Shown one piece after another: positions 34,298-42,050 of a stretch of 64,000 bases of DNA; position 1 is the stretch's first letter; every line of letters starts with the position of its first letter. The notes beneath the pieces were generated by a model. That model saw nothing but the letters and a program-made list of their open reading frames with translations, did not search any database and had not been told where the DNA came from. The translations under genes and the position numbers were made by a program. This stretch comes from Clostridium_AM sp963780135 (GTDB taxonomy: Bacteria > Bacillota > Clostridia > Clostridiales > Clostridiaceae). The stretch lies in NCBI GenBank assembly GCA_963780135.1, contig CAWAAR010000003.1:3782001-3846000 (forward strand), read 5' to 3'.

Positions 34298-34402
34298 CTA
34301 TAGGATTTCTACATACCCTTCTGTTCCATTTACGCGAATTCGTTTACCATCTTTTATCAATTTGGTAGCACTTTCTACTCCGACAACTGCTGGCATTAGG
34401 CT
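34298..34402 (-). pseudogene. PEP synthase/PEP-utilising enzyme, C-terminal remnant
   Basis: The minus strand ends MPAVVGVESATKLIKDGKRI RVNGTEGYVEIL and a stop at 34298-34300, matching the last residues of the mobile PEP-utilising domain of phosphoenolpyruvate synthase-like proteins. Nothing upstream is homologous. It is a 3' fragment only. Confidence 0.75.
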
Positions 34403-34495
34403 CAAAGTTTTTGATGTTACTAAGAATCATGGCGGTAAGTGTAATTTGTTTTTATTCTCATCATACCACTTAATCAATTTTTACCAACTTTAGTG

Positions 34496-35527
34496 TTATT
34501 TCAATAAAAATTTTACCCTAGAATCATTTTTGACAAAATCAAGGGTTTTATCTTTTTTAAATGCTCCTTTTACTGCTCTTTCATATTTATCTTTGTCCCA
34601 AATGTTTGTCACATTAAATTTTATATGCCTATAAAGCTTTGAGTTCATAGAATCATTCATGCTACTTGCTTCATTTACCATATTTATAATCATTTCTATA
34701 GTTTTTTCTTTATCCTGTTTTTCTTTTGCTAAAGATAACTCTAATTGATATTTATAGTATGCTCCTAAATCAAATACATCAGAAACCTTTTTAGCACGTT
34801 TTATGTATTCTTCTGCTTCACTAAATTTCTTTTCTTTATATGACAGATTTATCATTAGAGATAACGCAGTAAAGGTTTCATGCGCATTTTTCCTTAATTC
34901 ACCTTCATAAATGCCATAAGCTTCATCAATTTTCCCGCTACTTTCATATAATAATGCCTGTTGAATTTTTTTGTCTACTTCTACTTCTGGAATTTTATCT
35001 AATAATTCTTGAGCTTTTTTATACTCTTTTTTAGCCCTATACATTGCTGATAATTCTAATTTTGCCATAGAAGCTGTCTTTTCTTTACTACTTGTAGCAA
35101 CAAGTTCAAGCCAAACAATGATTTTTCTTTCATATTTATCTTTTTCCTCAATTTGAGGCCCTAATAAATATATTCTTAATACTACTGCTATCCAATATAT
35201 CAACTCATCACAATTTGGATATTTTTTAATTAAATCACTGGCCTTTTCAAAAGCCTTTTGGATTCCCTTTTTTGATGCCATTTCACCTACCTCTTTTGTA
35301 AGTTTTTTTACTTCTACATCTGTTAATTCCTCATTAAATGCTAATAAAGTATTAACATCAATTTTTAGAACACGTGCAAGAGGTGCTAACAGTGCTATAT
35401 CTGGACATGATATTCCACTTTCCCATTTGTTTACTGCTGGTGCGCTTATATTCAAATAATTAGCAACTTGCTCTTGAGTAAGATTCTCCTTTTTTCTATA
35501 ATTTCTAATAACCTCACTTATTCTCAT
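34496..35527 (-). CDS. XRE-type helix-turn-helix regulator with TPR-like repeats
   Basis: About 343 residues. Residues 1-60 form an XRE domain (RISEVIRNYRKKENLTQEQV, ISAPAVNKWESGISCPDIAL). The remainder is helical with tetratricopeptide-like repeats (AMYRAKKEYKKAQELLDKIP, YKEKKFSEAEEYIKRAKKVS), an arrangement found in RRNPP/Rap-like and other peptide- or stress-responsive regulators. The start is the ATG after GGAGGAG; nine extra codons are open upstream. It is isolated, with no neighbouring short peptide gene seen. The spacer upstream (35528-35809) holds TTAGTTAATTAA-type repeats that may be its operator. Confidence 0.85.
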   Translation of the reverse strand: MRISEVIRNYRKKENLTQEQVANYLNISAPAVNKWESGISCPDIALLAPLARVLKIDVNTLLAFNEELTDVEVKKLTKEVGEMASKKGIQKAFEKASDLIKKYPNCDELIYWIAVVLRIYLLGPQIEEKDKYERKIIVWLELVATSSKEKTASMAKLELSAMYRAKKEYKKAQELLDKIPEVEVDKKIQQALLYESSGKIDEAYGIYEGELRKNAHETFTALSLMINLSYKEKKFSEAEEYIKRAKKVSDVFDLGAYYKYQLELSLAKEKQDKEKTIEMIINMVNEASSMNDSMNSKLYRHIKFNVTNIWDKDKYERAVKGAFKKDKTLDFVKNDSRVKFLLK

Positions 35528-35809
35528 AAAATAAACTCCTCCATTTGTTTGCACATTTAATTAACTTAGGACTTAGTTAATTAAATGATATCAAAGCTAT
35601 ATGATTTAAACAATTGAAGCATTTTCATCTTTTATTCATAAAAATTAACTGTTAGTTAATTTAATTTTCCTAATAAAAGTATTTAGAATCTTACTTGCGA
35701 TACAACATTTGTACTTGTGAATATAGCCCTAACCAAGTTATATAAACGGTTAATGCTAAAAATCTCCATTATTTATGATACGCTTCACCATATCGTTACT
35801 ATGTTCAAT

Positions 35810-36337
35810 TTATATGTTTACTTCTATATCTTTTCTCATAATAAAATCTGTCTGTTCATCATCTCCCATAAAGAAAGAATGTTGTCCAATAAGATAGAAT
35901 CCATTTCTTTTGTAGAACTGAATTGCTTTATCATTTTTTTCCCATACACCAAGCCATATGTATGATTTCTTTAGTTCACCTGCTATTTCAATTGCCCTAT
36001 GTAGCAAGACACTCCCCAATCCTTTACTATGGAATTCTTTTGCCACATAAATTCTTTCTATTTCTAAAGATTGAGAATCATTCATTTCAGTTTGAGCTTC
36101 ATATTCATTCACTTTTAAGTAGCCTGCTAATTCTTCATCTGCATATAACAAATAAAACTCTGAACCAGCATTTAATAGTTCATCACGCATTTTACTAAAA
36201 TCAAAGGCCTTTTCCAGGTAATCCTCCATATTAGATGGTGTGTTCACATCCTTGAAGGTTTCATTATATGTATTGTAAGAAATTTCACGAAGCATAACAA
36301 GGTCATTGATATTGCATTTTTTGATATCTAGCTTCAT
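35810..36337 (-). CDS. GNAT family N-acetyltransferase
   Basis: The 175-residue acetyltransferase has IERIYVAKEFHSKGLGSVLL HRA, which contains the Q/RxxGxG/A-type acetyl-CoA pyrophosphate loop, and WLGVWEKNDKAIQFYKRNGF YLIG, the typical motif B, near the end. Substrate unknown; the form resembles RimI/PaiA-like acetyltransferases of spermidine or amines. RBS AGGAGG. It lies alone. Confidence 0.88.
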   Translation of the reverse strand: MKLDIKKCNINDLVMLREISYNTYNETFKDVNTPSNMEDYLEKAFDFSKMRDELLNAGSEFYLLYADEELAGYLKVNEYEAQTEMNDSQSLEIERIYVAKEFHSKGLGSVLLHRAIEIAGELKKSYIWLGVWEKNDKAIQFYKRNGFYLIGQHSFFMGDDEQTDFIMRKDIEVNI

Positions 36338-36359
36338 TATTTATACCTCCTTTGTAATA

Positions 36360-36460
36360 TTCATAATTTAATTTTTCTAACCTCTGATCTATTTAATTGA
36401 GTGACAATAACTCCGGTTAATAAAAGGATACTACCTACAAATTCCTTAGTGCTCATTTAT
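36360..36460 (-). pseudogene. EamA/DMT transporter, C-terminal remnant
   Basis: The minus strand reads STKEFVGSILLLTGVIVTQL and ends VRKIKL at a stop (36360-36362), as in the last transmembrane helix of EamA-family transporters. The rest is lost. Confidence 0.65.
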
Positions 36461-36541
36461 GGGCAAAAGACATTCGTATATGTTTTTTTATTTACAAGCT
36501 TACTTTTTTATCCATTGCTTTCTCATTCCATTCAGAACAAT

Positions 36542-36589
36542 ATTATTGCATATGCAATAATATATCATATTAATATTGCATATGCAACA
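36542..36589. promoter_or_regulatory. Twin MarR operators
   Basis: ATTATTGCATATGCAATAAT (36542-36561) is a perfect palindrome, and TATTGCATATGCAACA (36574-36589) repeats its TTGCATATGCAA core. They sit 45-90 bp before the MarR start codon, consistent with autoregulation. Confidence 0.7.
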
Positions 36590-36633
36590 ATTTTATGATA
36601 TAAAATAAGTATTAAGAAATTAAGGAGTCTCCC

Positions 36634-37107
36634 ATGAAAGAAATATTAAGAGAAATAGGCAGTATATACCGTTGCTTGGATTCAATTAGTAATATTGAGT
36701 TTAAACAGTTTGATTTGGCTAAGGGTCAATATCCATATCTGGTTAGAATTTGTGAAAATCCAGGTATCATACAGGAACGAGTTGCTGAAATGCTGAAAAT
36801 CGATCGCGCAACAGCCTCTAGGGCTATTCAAAAACTTGAACAATCCGAATTTATATTAAAGAAAAATGATTCAAAAAATAAAAAAGTCCTCCTTCTATTC
36901 CCCACTGAAAAAGGCATGGAACTATATGAGGTCTTACAGGAAGAAGAGGCATTTTCAAACAAGATTGCACTTCAAAACATATCAGATGAGGAGCAAAAAT
37001 CCTTAGCAGCCCTACTTGAAAAGCTACGAACCAACCTTGAACCAGATTGGATCATGGTTAAAAGGGGTGGACAGCGAAAGTACTTGAGTAAATTTACCAA
37101 CAAGTAA
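36634..37107 (+). CDS. MarR family transcriptional regulator (first)
   Basis: 157 residues with the winged helix in IIQERVAEMLKIDRATASRA IQKLEQSEFI and the wing KKNDSKNKKVLLLFPTEKGM. It starts at the ATG after TAAGGAG and has two matching palindromes upstream. A remnant of an EamA exporter lies just before it on the other strand, so its former partner may have been lost. The ligand is unknown. Confidence 0.9.
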   Translation: MKEILREIGSIYRCLDSISNIEFKQFDLAKGQYPYLVRICENPGIIQERVAEMLKIDRATASRAIQKLEQSEFILKKNDSKNKKVLLLFPTEKGMELYEVLQEEEAFSNKIALQNISDEEQKSLAALLEKLRTNLEPDWIMVKRGGQRKYLSKFTNK

Positions 37108-37109
37108 TT

Positions 37110-37148
37110 TATCCGATTGCTGCCATTGCTATCACCCCCATGGCACTC
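37110..37148 (+). repeat. Dispersed repeat, copy B (partial)
   Basis: TTATCCGATTGCTGCCATTG followed by CTATCACCCCCAT matches the first third of copies A (16446-16556, reverse strand) and C (54297-54441), then diverges. Confidence 0.55.
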
Positions 37149-37207
37149 TGTGAAAGTAACTATCACTAAATCATATATAACTGCATTATCTTAGGTAATA
37201 TTATCGC

Positions 37208-37885
37208 CTAACAATTTTCTGTACCTTTAATCCACTTTTCAGGATGATTCATTGTCCATTGCAACTCCTCTAAAAGCAGCTTTATATGATAACCATCCAC
37301 TGCAGCATGATTAACCGTAATAGATAAAGGCATCTTAGTTATACCATTCATTTCATTAAATCCACCAGATTCAAAAATTGGTGCATAATAATTTTTTGCA
37401 TTTTGTAATTGCATAGATAAACTATTAAAAGTAAACCACGGAACACAAGATATGATATAGTTGTTAGAAGGTGGTTCTCCCTTTGATAACATGGTACCAC
37501 AACTCTTTCCATGCTGTTCCATATCTAAAACACAACTTTTATAAAACGCCTCAAAATCCTCATCATATTCTGTCCAAAGAAATGTTATTGTTTTATCATC
37601 TTCATGAAATATTGGGTAAAAAGGAGTTGGACACTCCCAATACCCTAACACATCATCTTGAATTGCCATAAGAAATTCCTGGTGTCTTCCAATAGCTCTA
37701 GTTACCAGATAAAGATATGTAGGAAAGAATTTTAAACCTTTGCTTTTTAATGTATTTCTAAGGATTGTGACATCCATTGTTACATTAATAGAATAAATAA
37801 CCGTTGATACTGTTTTTGTAAAATAATTATATGTCTGTGCTCTCGGCCATGTCTCCATGTCAATAGCATGAAAATTTGTATTCAT
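37208..37885 (-). CDS. Type A chloramphenicol acetyltransferase-like protein
   Basis: The 225-residue protein has the CAT fold signature. The catalytic histidine motif HxxxDG is NHAAVDGYHIKLLLEEL near residue 195, and the N-terminus (WPRAQTYNYFTKTVSTVIYS, INVTMDVTILRNTLK) matches the conserved family opening. CAT trimers transfer acetyl groups from acetyl-CoA to chloramphenicol; some homologues act on other acceptors. Length is close to the usual 210-220 residues. AGAGGT precedes the ATG. Whether it confers resistance is inferred only from family. Confidence 0.85.
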   Translation of the reverse strand: MNTNFHAIDMETWPRAQTYNYFTKTVSTVIYSINVTMDVTILRNTLKSKGLKFFPTYLYLVTRAIGRHQEFLMAIQDDVLGYWECPTPFYPIFHEDDKTITFLWTEYDEDFEAFYKSCVLDMEQHGKSCGTMLSKGEPPSNNYIISCVPWFTFNSLSMQLQNAKNYYAPIFESGGFNEMNGITKMPLSITVNHAAVDGYHIKLLLEELQWTMNHPEKWIKGTENC

Positions 37886-37997
37886 ATACTTATACCTCTA
37901 TTTGATTTCAATTAATTCATAATCAAATTATAACCTCATCTCTCATAATTTATCTAGTTCATAAACAATTCTGTAATAAATTTGATTCCTGCTTAAA

Positions 37998-38052
37998 CTA
38001 GCAAGTTCAGCCAAGACTTCACAAAGACCACCAGGTATCGTTAACAATTTGT
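37998..38052. repeat. Short repeat shared with 49838-49890
   Basis: TAGCAAGTTCAGCCAAGACT … CACAAAGACCACCAGGTATCG … AATTTGTTTT recurs with about 80 % match at 49838-49890. The minus-strand readings are also similar (CEVLAELA versus CEALTELA), so it may derive from a coding sequence. Confidence 0.45.
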
Positions 38053-38058
38053 TTTGCT

Positions 38059-38150
38059 TTAAAGCACTCTTCTGTCTGTAATTACAATAACGGAGGTAAA
38101 AATATTTTCATTATCTTTGTTATGTATGTATCCTTGTAGAATGTCCATAA
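38059..38150 (-). pseudogene. Type I restriction helicase (HsdR-like) short remnant
   Basis: The minus strand reads YIHNKDNENIFTSVIVITDR RVL before a stop, like the LHNxDNxxVFDSVIVITDRRVLD stretch after Walker A in HsdR-type DEAD helicases. Only about 30 codons remain, so the call is tentative. Confidence 0.45.
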
Positions 38151-38159
38151 ATACTGCCA

Positions 38160-39536
38160 CTACCCTTCAATAGTTTTTCGATTTGACTCTTGACTAACAT
38201 AGTTTATTTTTCTTTGTACTTTAACAGCGAATATTACAGTCAGTATTGTAGTCATCACATCAACTATAGGTTGTGTAAATATGATACCATTTAGTCCTAA
38301 AATACCCGGTAAAATAAGAATTACTGGTATAAAAAAGATACCTTGCCTTGCAATACTTAGTATTGTACCTTTAAATGCTTTTCCAAGAGCTAGAAATAAT
38401 GTTGTGTATATATATTGAAAACCAAACAAAATAAAAGTAATGCTGTTTCCCCTTAAAGCATCGCTACCTATGGCTATAACAGAACTATCTTTACTAAATA
38501 AACCAATAATTTGTCTTGAAAAAATCAAGAGTATAATTTCTGTTATTGCACAAAAAATAGTAGACCATTTCAGCGAAACCCATATAGCTTCTTTCAATCT
38601 TTTATAATTTTTTGCACCGAAATTAAACCCTGCAACAGGTTGAAATCCTTTTGCATATCCAAATATAACATATGATCCGAGAGCCAAAACCCTTGTAACA
38701 ATTCCCATTGCTGCAACGGCGGAATCACCATAATGGCTTGATGCAGTATTTATAAGTCCCATTGAAGTGCTTGATAATAGCTGAAAAAGTAAAGTCGGTA
38801 TTCCAATCTTCAATATTTGAGCATAGATTGTTTTGTCTATAGAAAAATGTTTAATGGAAATATGCAAGTTGCTTTTTCCACAGTATATATACCACACGTA
38901 AAAAAGTGTGGTCACTCCTTGTGCAATAACCGTTGCAATTGCTGAGCCTTTAATTCCTAAGTGGAACGTATATATAAAAATTGGCTCAAGAACAACGTTT
39001 AATCCCGCACCCACAAGCATTGATGTCATGCTGATTTTTGTGGCTCCCTCTGATACCGAAATATTGTTCATCGTTACATTGATAACATTTAATATTGAAC
39101 CTGGTATGTAGATAACAGCAAACTCTTTTGCATAAGGCAATATTGTTTGAGTAGCACCTAAAGAAGTTAACACTTTATCAAGAAAGCACATTGTTACTGC
39201 TATTGTTATCAATCCTACAACAATACTGGTAAATAGTGCTATTGAGGCAGTGCGGTCAGCTTGTTTATTGTTCTTTTCACCCAAAAGCCTTGATATGTAA
39301 GATGCAGACCCACTTCCAAAAGTTAATCCTAATCCAATAATCAACTGTGAAATTGGGTATGCAATTGAGACAGCACCCATTTGACTTGTCCCTAGCCCTC
39401 CAACAAACATGGCATCCACAACATTGTAAAGTGAAGTCACAAGCATTCCGATAATAACTGGTATGCCAAGCTGCAATAATACTTTTGTAATATTACCTTC
39501 ACTCATCATTTTTATTTTATTTTCTCTTTTATTCAT
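38160..39536 (-). CDS. MATE family efflux transporter (second)
   Basis: 458 residues and twelve hydrophobic segments. It is paralogous to the first MATE: VLLQLGIPVIIGMLVTSLYN, DAMFVGGLGTSQMGAVSIAY, FGYAKGFQPVAGFNFGAKNY. RBS AGGAGG. A perfect 9-bp-arm palindrome (39570-39590) precedes the start codon, and a MarR gene lies just upstream on the same strand, so regulation by that MarR is likely. Confidence 0.92.
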   Translation of the reverse strand: MNKRENKIKMMSEGNITKVLLQLGIPVIIGMLVTSLYNVVDAMFVGGLGTSQMGAVSIAYPISQLIIGLGLTFGSGSASYISRLLGEKNNKQADRTASIALFTSIVVGLITIAVTMCFLDKVLTSLGATQTILPYAKEFAVIYIPGSILNVINVTMNNISVSEGATKISMTSMLVGAGLNVVLEPIFIYTFHLGIKGSAIATVIAQGVTTLFYVWYIYCGKSNLHISIKHFSIDKTIYAQILKIGIPTLLFQLLSSTSMGLINTASSHYGDSAVAAMGIVTRVLALGSYVIFGYAKGFQPVAGFNFGAKNYKRLKEAIWVSLKWSTIFCAITEIILLIFSRQIIGLFSKDSSVIAIGSDALRGNSITFILFGFQYIYTTLFLALGKAFKGTILSIARQGIFFIPVILILPGILGLNGIIFTQPIVDVMTTILTVIFAVKVQRKINYVSQESNRKTIEG

Positions 39537-39569
39537 TGATACAAACCTCCTGTAATTTATTTATAGCAT

Positions 39570-39590
39570 TGTGTATAGCACCTATACACA
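39570..39590. promoter_or_regulatory. Palindrome in the MATE promoter
   Basis: TGTGTATAG-CAC-CTATACACA, perfect 9-bp arms, located 34-54 bp before the MATE start codon. It resembles the palindrome before the adjacent marR (40180-40198) in its TATA-rich core. Confidence 0.6.
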
Positions 39591-39658
39591 TTTGGTAAAA
39601 AAAATATATTTTCAGCATACTCATTAACAGGAAAATTTTCACATAGAAATTTACTGTT

Positions 39659-39683
39659 AAAGAGTATACTTACTATACTCTTT
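39659..39683. promoter_or_regulatory. Palindrome between marR and MATE genes
   Basis: AAAGAGTATA-CTTAC-TATACTCTTT, perfect 10-bp arms. It could be a further MarR site or a weak terminator for marR. Confidence 0.5.
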
Positions 39684-39696
39684 AAGCAAAAAATAT

Positions 39697-40173
39697 TTAT
39701 TCTATAAGCTTTTCTTCAAAATCTTCAATTTGCTCTTCAACTTTATTTAAAAAATTCTTTAAGAATGCAACTTCTTCATTTGAAGCATCTTTTAGAACAT
39801 CATTAATTAATGTATCAAATTTTTTGTGCAATTTCACATGATTTGCGTCTGCAATTTCACCTTTTGGAGTTAATTTTATAATAAGTTTTGATTGATTATA
39901 TAAATCAGTTTCTTTTTTTATGAACCCCTTTTTGTTCAGTTTATTAACAATTTGTGATACAGCCCCTTTTGTTACACCTAATTTATTTGCTAATCCTGTA
40001 ATATGAATACCCTCCTCTTCTTTAATTGCTCTTATCATATGTATTTCTGAGCTGAACAAAAGTGTATCAGTCCCATAATACCGAGTTTGTTTATCATTCT
40101 CGTTAAATTTGTAAATTACCGTTAATAAAGAATAACTTATTTTATTTTTTCGTTCATTATTTAAATTCATCAT
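39697..40173 (-). CDS. MarR family transcriptional regulator (second)
   Basis: 158 residues. The winged helix is IHITGLANKLGVTKGAVSQI VNKLNKKGFI with wing KKETDLYNQSKLIIKLTPKG. It precedes the second MATE gene on the same strand with palindromes on both sides. No strong ribosome binding site is visible before either adjacent ATG, and the operator-like palindrome overlaps the translation start region. Confidence 0.9.
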   Translation of the reverse strand: MMNLNNERKNKISYSLLTVIYKFNENDKQTRYYGTDTLLFSSEIHMIRAIKEEEGIHITGLANKLGVTKGAVSQIVNKLNKKGFIKKETDLYNQSKLIIKLTPKGEIADANHVKLHKKFDTLINDVLKDASNEEVAFLKNFLNKVEEQIEDFEEKLIE

Positions 40174-40179
40174 AGCAAA

Positions 40180-40198
40180 AGTATATAGCTGCTATACT
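40180..40198. promoter_or_regulatory. MarR autoregulatory palindrome
   Basis: AGTATATAGCTGCTATACT carries AGTATA/TATACT arms directly upstream of the marR start; similar arms occur at 39659-39683. Confidence 0.55.
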
Positions 40199-40447
40199 CT
40201 TTTGTCAATCCTTATCTTGTATATAAAAATTTGAGCTGTATTATAAAAATTAACGTAAAAAGCCTTTTTAGGTAATGCTAATTACATGAAATAAATTAGA
40301 TTTTTATACAAATACTAATAGGACAAAGACAACCCCCTATTAATATTTGTATAGTTCTATTGATTCAATGTCGCCAATCTTATTTATAGTGAATTTTGAG
40401 ATTAACAAATGCAGCAGTTTCTTTTGCTGTTTCCTTATAAATAATTT

Positions 40448-41401
40448 TTACAAAATCTTATCAAAACTTGAAACACATTCTCTTGCAATCTCATATTGCG
40501 TCTCCTGTACATCATTAGATAATTCTATATCATTTTTTTCACTTCTTATATTGCAACCTATAATTGCCACAAATATAAGTATTACCCCTATCCATTGCAT
40601 CCAATTCACGTGTTCTGATAAAACTAATGATGACAAAGTCACAGCCACTGGAAGCTCAGAAGCAGATAGTATAGTCCCAAGTCCTGGTCCAACATGTGGC
40701 ATTCCAATTGAAAATAAAATTGGTGGAAAAACAACTCCAAATACCCCTAGTATCAATCCGTATTGAGCTAATCCTTTGAGAACAGAAAAGTCGAATAAAA
40801 ATTTTGGTGGAAACAATAAAAATATGACTATTAAGGCACCTGTTGAAAGAAGTGCACTTTTTAATACTGGTGGTGTATTTTTCTCAACTGAACTGCTGAG
40901 AAAGATAAATCCTGTATAAGTGAATGAAGCAAGTAATCCCCAAATTGCTCCCTGCAATGAAAAAATTCCTTCTTTCTGTGAAATAACATCTGCAGCCAAA
41001 ACTGAACCAATAAGTACAATACTTATGGATATTAGCTTTTGTTTGCTAGGTTTTTTCTTATTAAATATCCAATCAAATATTGCACCAATCCATACAAATT
41101 GAAATAAAAAAATTATTGCTAATGAAGCATTAAGTGTTTTTAATGATTGATAATAAAACAAACCTGTTAACCCAAATGGAATTCCAGATAATATAAGCTT
41201 TATAGTTTGTTTCAATGATAATTTTTTCTTTTTTGTAAATAAAGCAACGCACCAGATAAGTGCTGTCCCCAAAAAGTATTGTCCTCCTGTTACCTCTGTT
41301 GATGAAAAACCTGCTGAATAAGCAAGCTTTACAAATGTTGATAATATTCCATAACAACATCCTCCTAAAAAAACAATTAATGCATACTGCCATTTTTTCA
41401 A
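40448..41401 (-). CDS. EamA/DMT family transporter
   Basis: About 318 residues with ten hydrophobic helices in two EamA halves (FLGGCCYGILSTFVKLAYSA at the start; FSIGMPHVGPGLGTILSASE near the end). I chose a TTG start at 41401, directly preceded by AAAGGAGAG with 5-nt spacing; upstream codons overlap the leader terminator. DMT proteins export small metabolites or amines. The gene stands behind its own promoter, a structured leader and an intrinsic terminator, so it is probably controlled by attenuation, possibly a guanidine-type riboswitch. Confidence 0.88.
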   Translation of the reverse strand: MKKWQYALIVFLGGCCYGILSTFVKLAYSAGFSSTEVTGGQYFLGTALIWCVALFTKKKKLSLKQTIKLILSGIPFGLTGLFYYQSLKTLNASLAIIFLFQFVWIGAIFDWIFNKKKPSKQKLISISIVLIGSVLAADVISQKEGIFSLQGAIWGLLASFTYTGFIFLSSSVEKNTPPVLKSALLSTGALIVIFLLFPPKFLFDFSVLKGLAQYGLILGVFGVVFPPILFSIGMPHVGPGLGTILSASELPVAVTLSSLVLSEHVNWMQWIGVILIFVAIIGCNIRSEKNDIELSNDVQETQYEIARECVSSFDKIL

Positions 41402-41424
41402 AATTACTCTCCTTTCTTTAGAAC

Positions 41425-41515
41425 GCAAAAAAGCCACACAATTATCACATTAATAATTGTGTGGCGAAAATAGAATCTCTCTAGAAAAATCCACATCCTA
41501 AAACGGTTTTATTAT
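41425..41515 (-). promoter_or_regulatory. Structured leader with terminator; candidate guanidine-IV (mepA) riboswitch
   Basis: On the minus strand the leader reads AACCGTTTTAGGATGTGGAT, then TTTTCTAGAGAGATTC, then a perfect 13-bp terminator stem (arms at 41433-41445 and 41453-41465) with a T run. ATGTGG can pair with CCACA of the terminator's 5' arm, giving an alternative antiterminator fold. Position before a DMT exporter in a Clostridium fits guanidine-IV RNAs. The class is inferred from memory, not from a covariance search. Confidence 0.45.
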
Positions 41516-41530
41516 TAAATTTTCTATTAA

Positions 41531-41559
41531 ATTATAAAATCATTAATGCAAATTGTCAA
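41531..41559 (-). promoter_or_regulatory. Sigma-A-type promoter of the DMT exporter
   Basis: TTGACA (41554-41559) and TATAAT (41531-41536) on the minus strand are both perfect consensus boxes with a 17-bp spacer. The transcript would begin about 10 bp further and run through the leader. Confidence 0.8.
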
Positions 41560-41627
41560 GTAGAACATTGAACAAGTATGTAGTACATATAAATTGCATT
41601 AATTTTTCCTATAGAAATTAATGGCAA

Positions 41628-41672
41628 AGAGAAAAAGCACCCATCCTCACAAGATTAATGTGCTTTTCTCTT
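41628..41672. terminator. Terminator after the small 41749 gene
   Basis: AGAGAAAAAGCAC and GTGCTTTTCTCT form a stem with one bulge. It lies downstream of the minus-strand gene at 41749-41934, before the DMT promoter. Confidence 0.6.
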
Positions 41673-41748
41673 AATTAAATTTCTATTTAATTTTAAAAAT
41701 GGATGATTTATTAGATCTTGTCCAAAACAAAGGAATCAATTCGTAATT

Positions 41749-41934
41749 TTATATTGCCGTTATAGAAATTGCAGAAAGTGCTACATCTACAGAAACTTCC
41801 TCTCCAATAATAAGACCATTGGGACAGTTTACTTTTGATCCTGTGGAACTAATATTTAGAACTTCTCCTGAATTTGTTATCAATTGTAATGTGTTCATTG
41901 CAGTTCCTTCTCCTACTTTACCATTAATCACCAT
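41749..41934 (-). CDS. Small hypothetical protein
   Basis: 61 residues, with ATG after TAGGAGGG and a terminator behind, so expression signals are convincing. The sequence is beta-rich (LQLITNSGEVLNISSTGSKV, GLIIGEEVSVDVALSAISIT) without transmembrane segments or cysteine clusters (a single Cys). No family recognised. It is monocistronic. Confidence 0.6.
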   Translation of the reverse strand: MVINGKVGEGTAMNTLQLITNSGEVLNISSTGSKVNCPNGLIIGEEVSVDVALSAISITAI

Positions 41935-42050
41935 ACAATATCCCTCCTAAATGTTTATTGTTAATATTATATCATAATTACAATAAAATACAATAATGTT
42001 TAAAAATAAAACATTGCAAATGGATTCAATAAATTTTAGCCATATAAGAA

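Noticed and set aside
41402..41515. T-box leader for the DMT exporter
   Set aside because: No AGGGTGGNACCGCG-type T-box sequence or specifier stem is visible.
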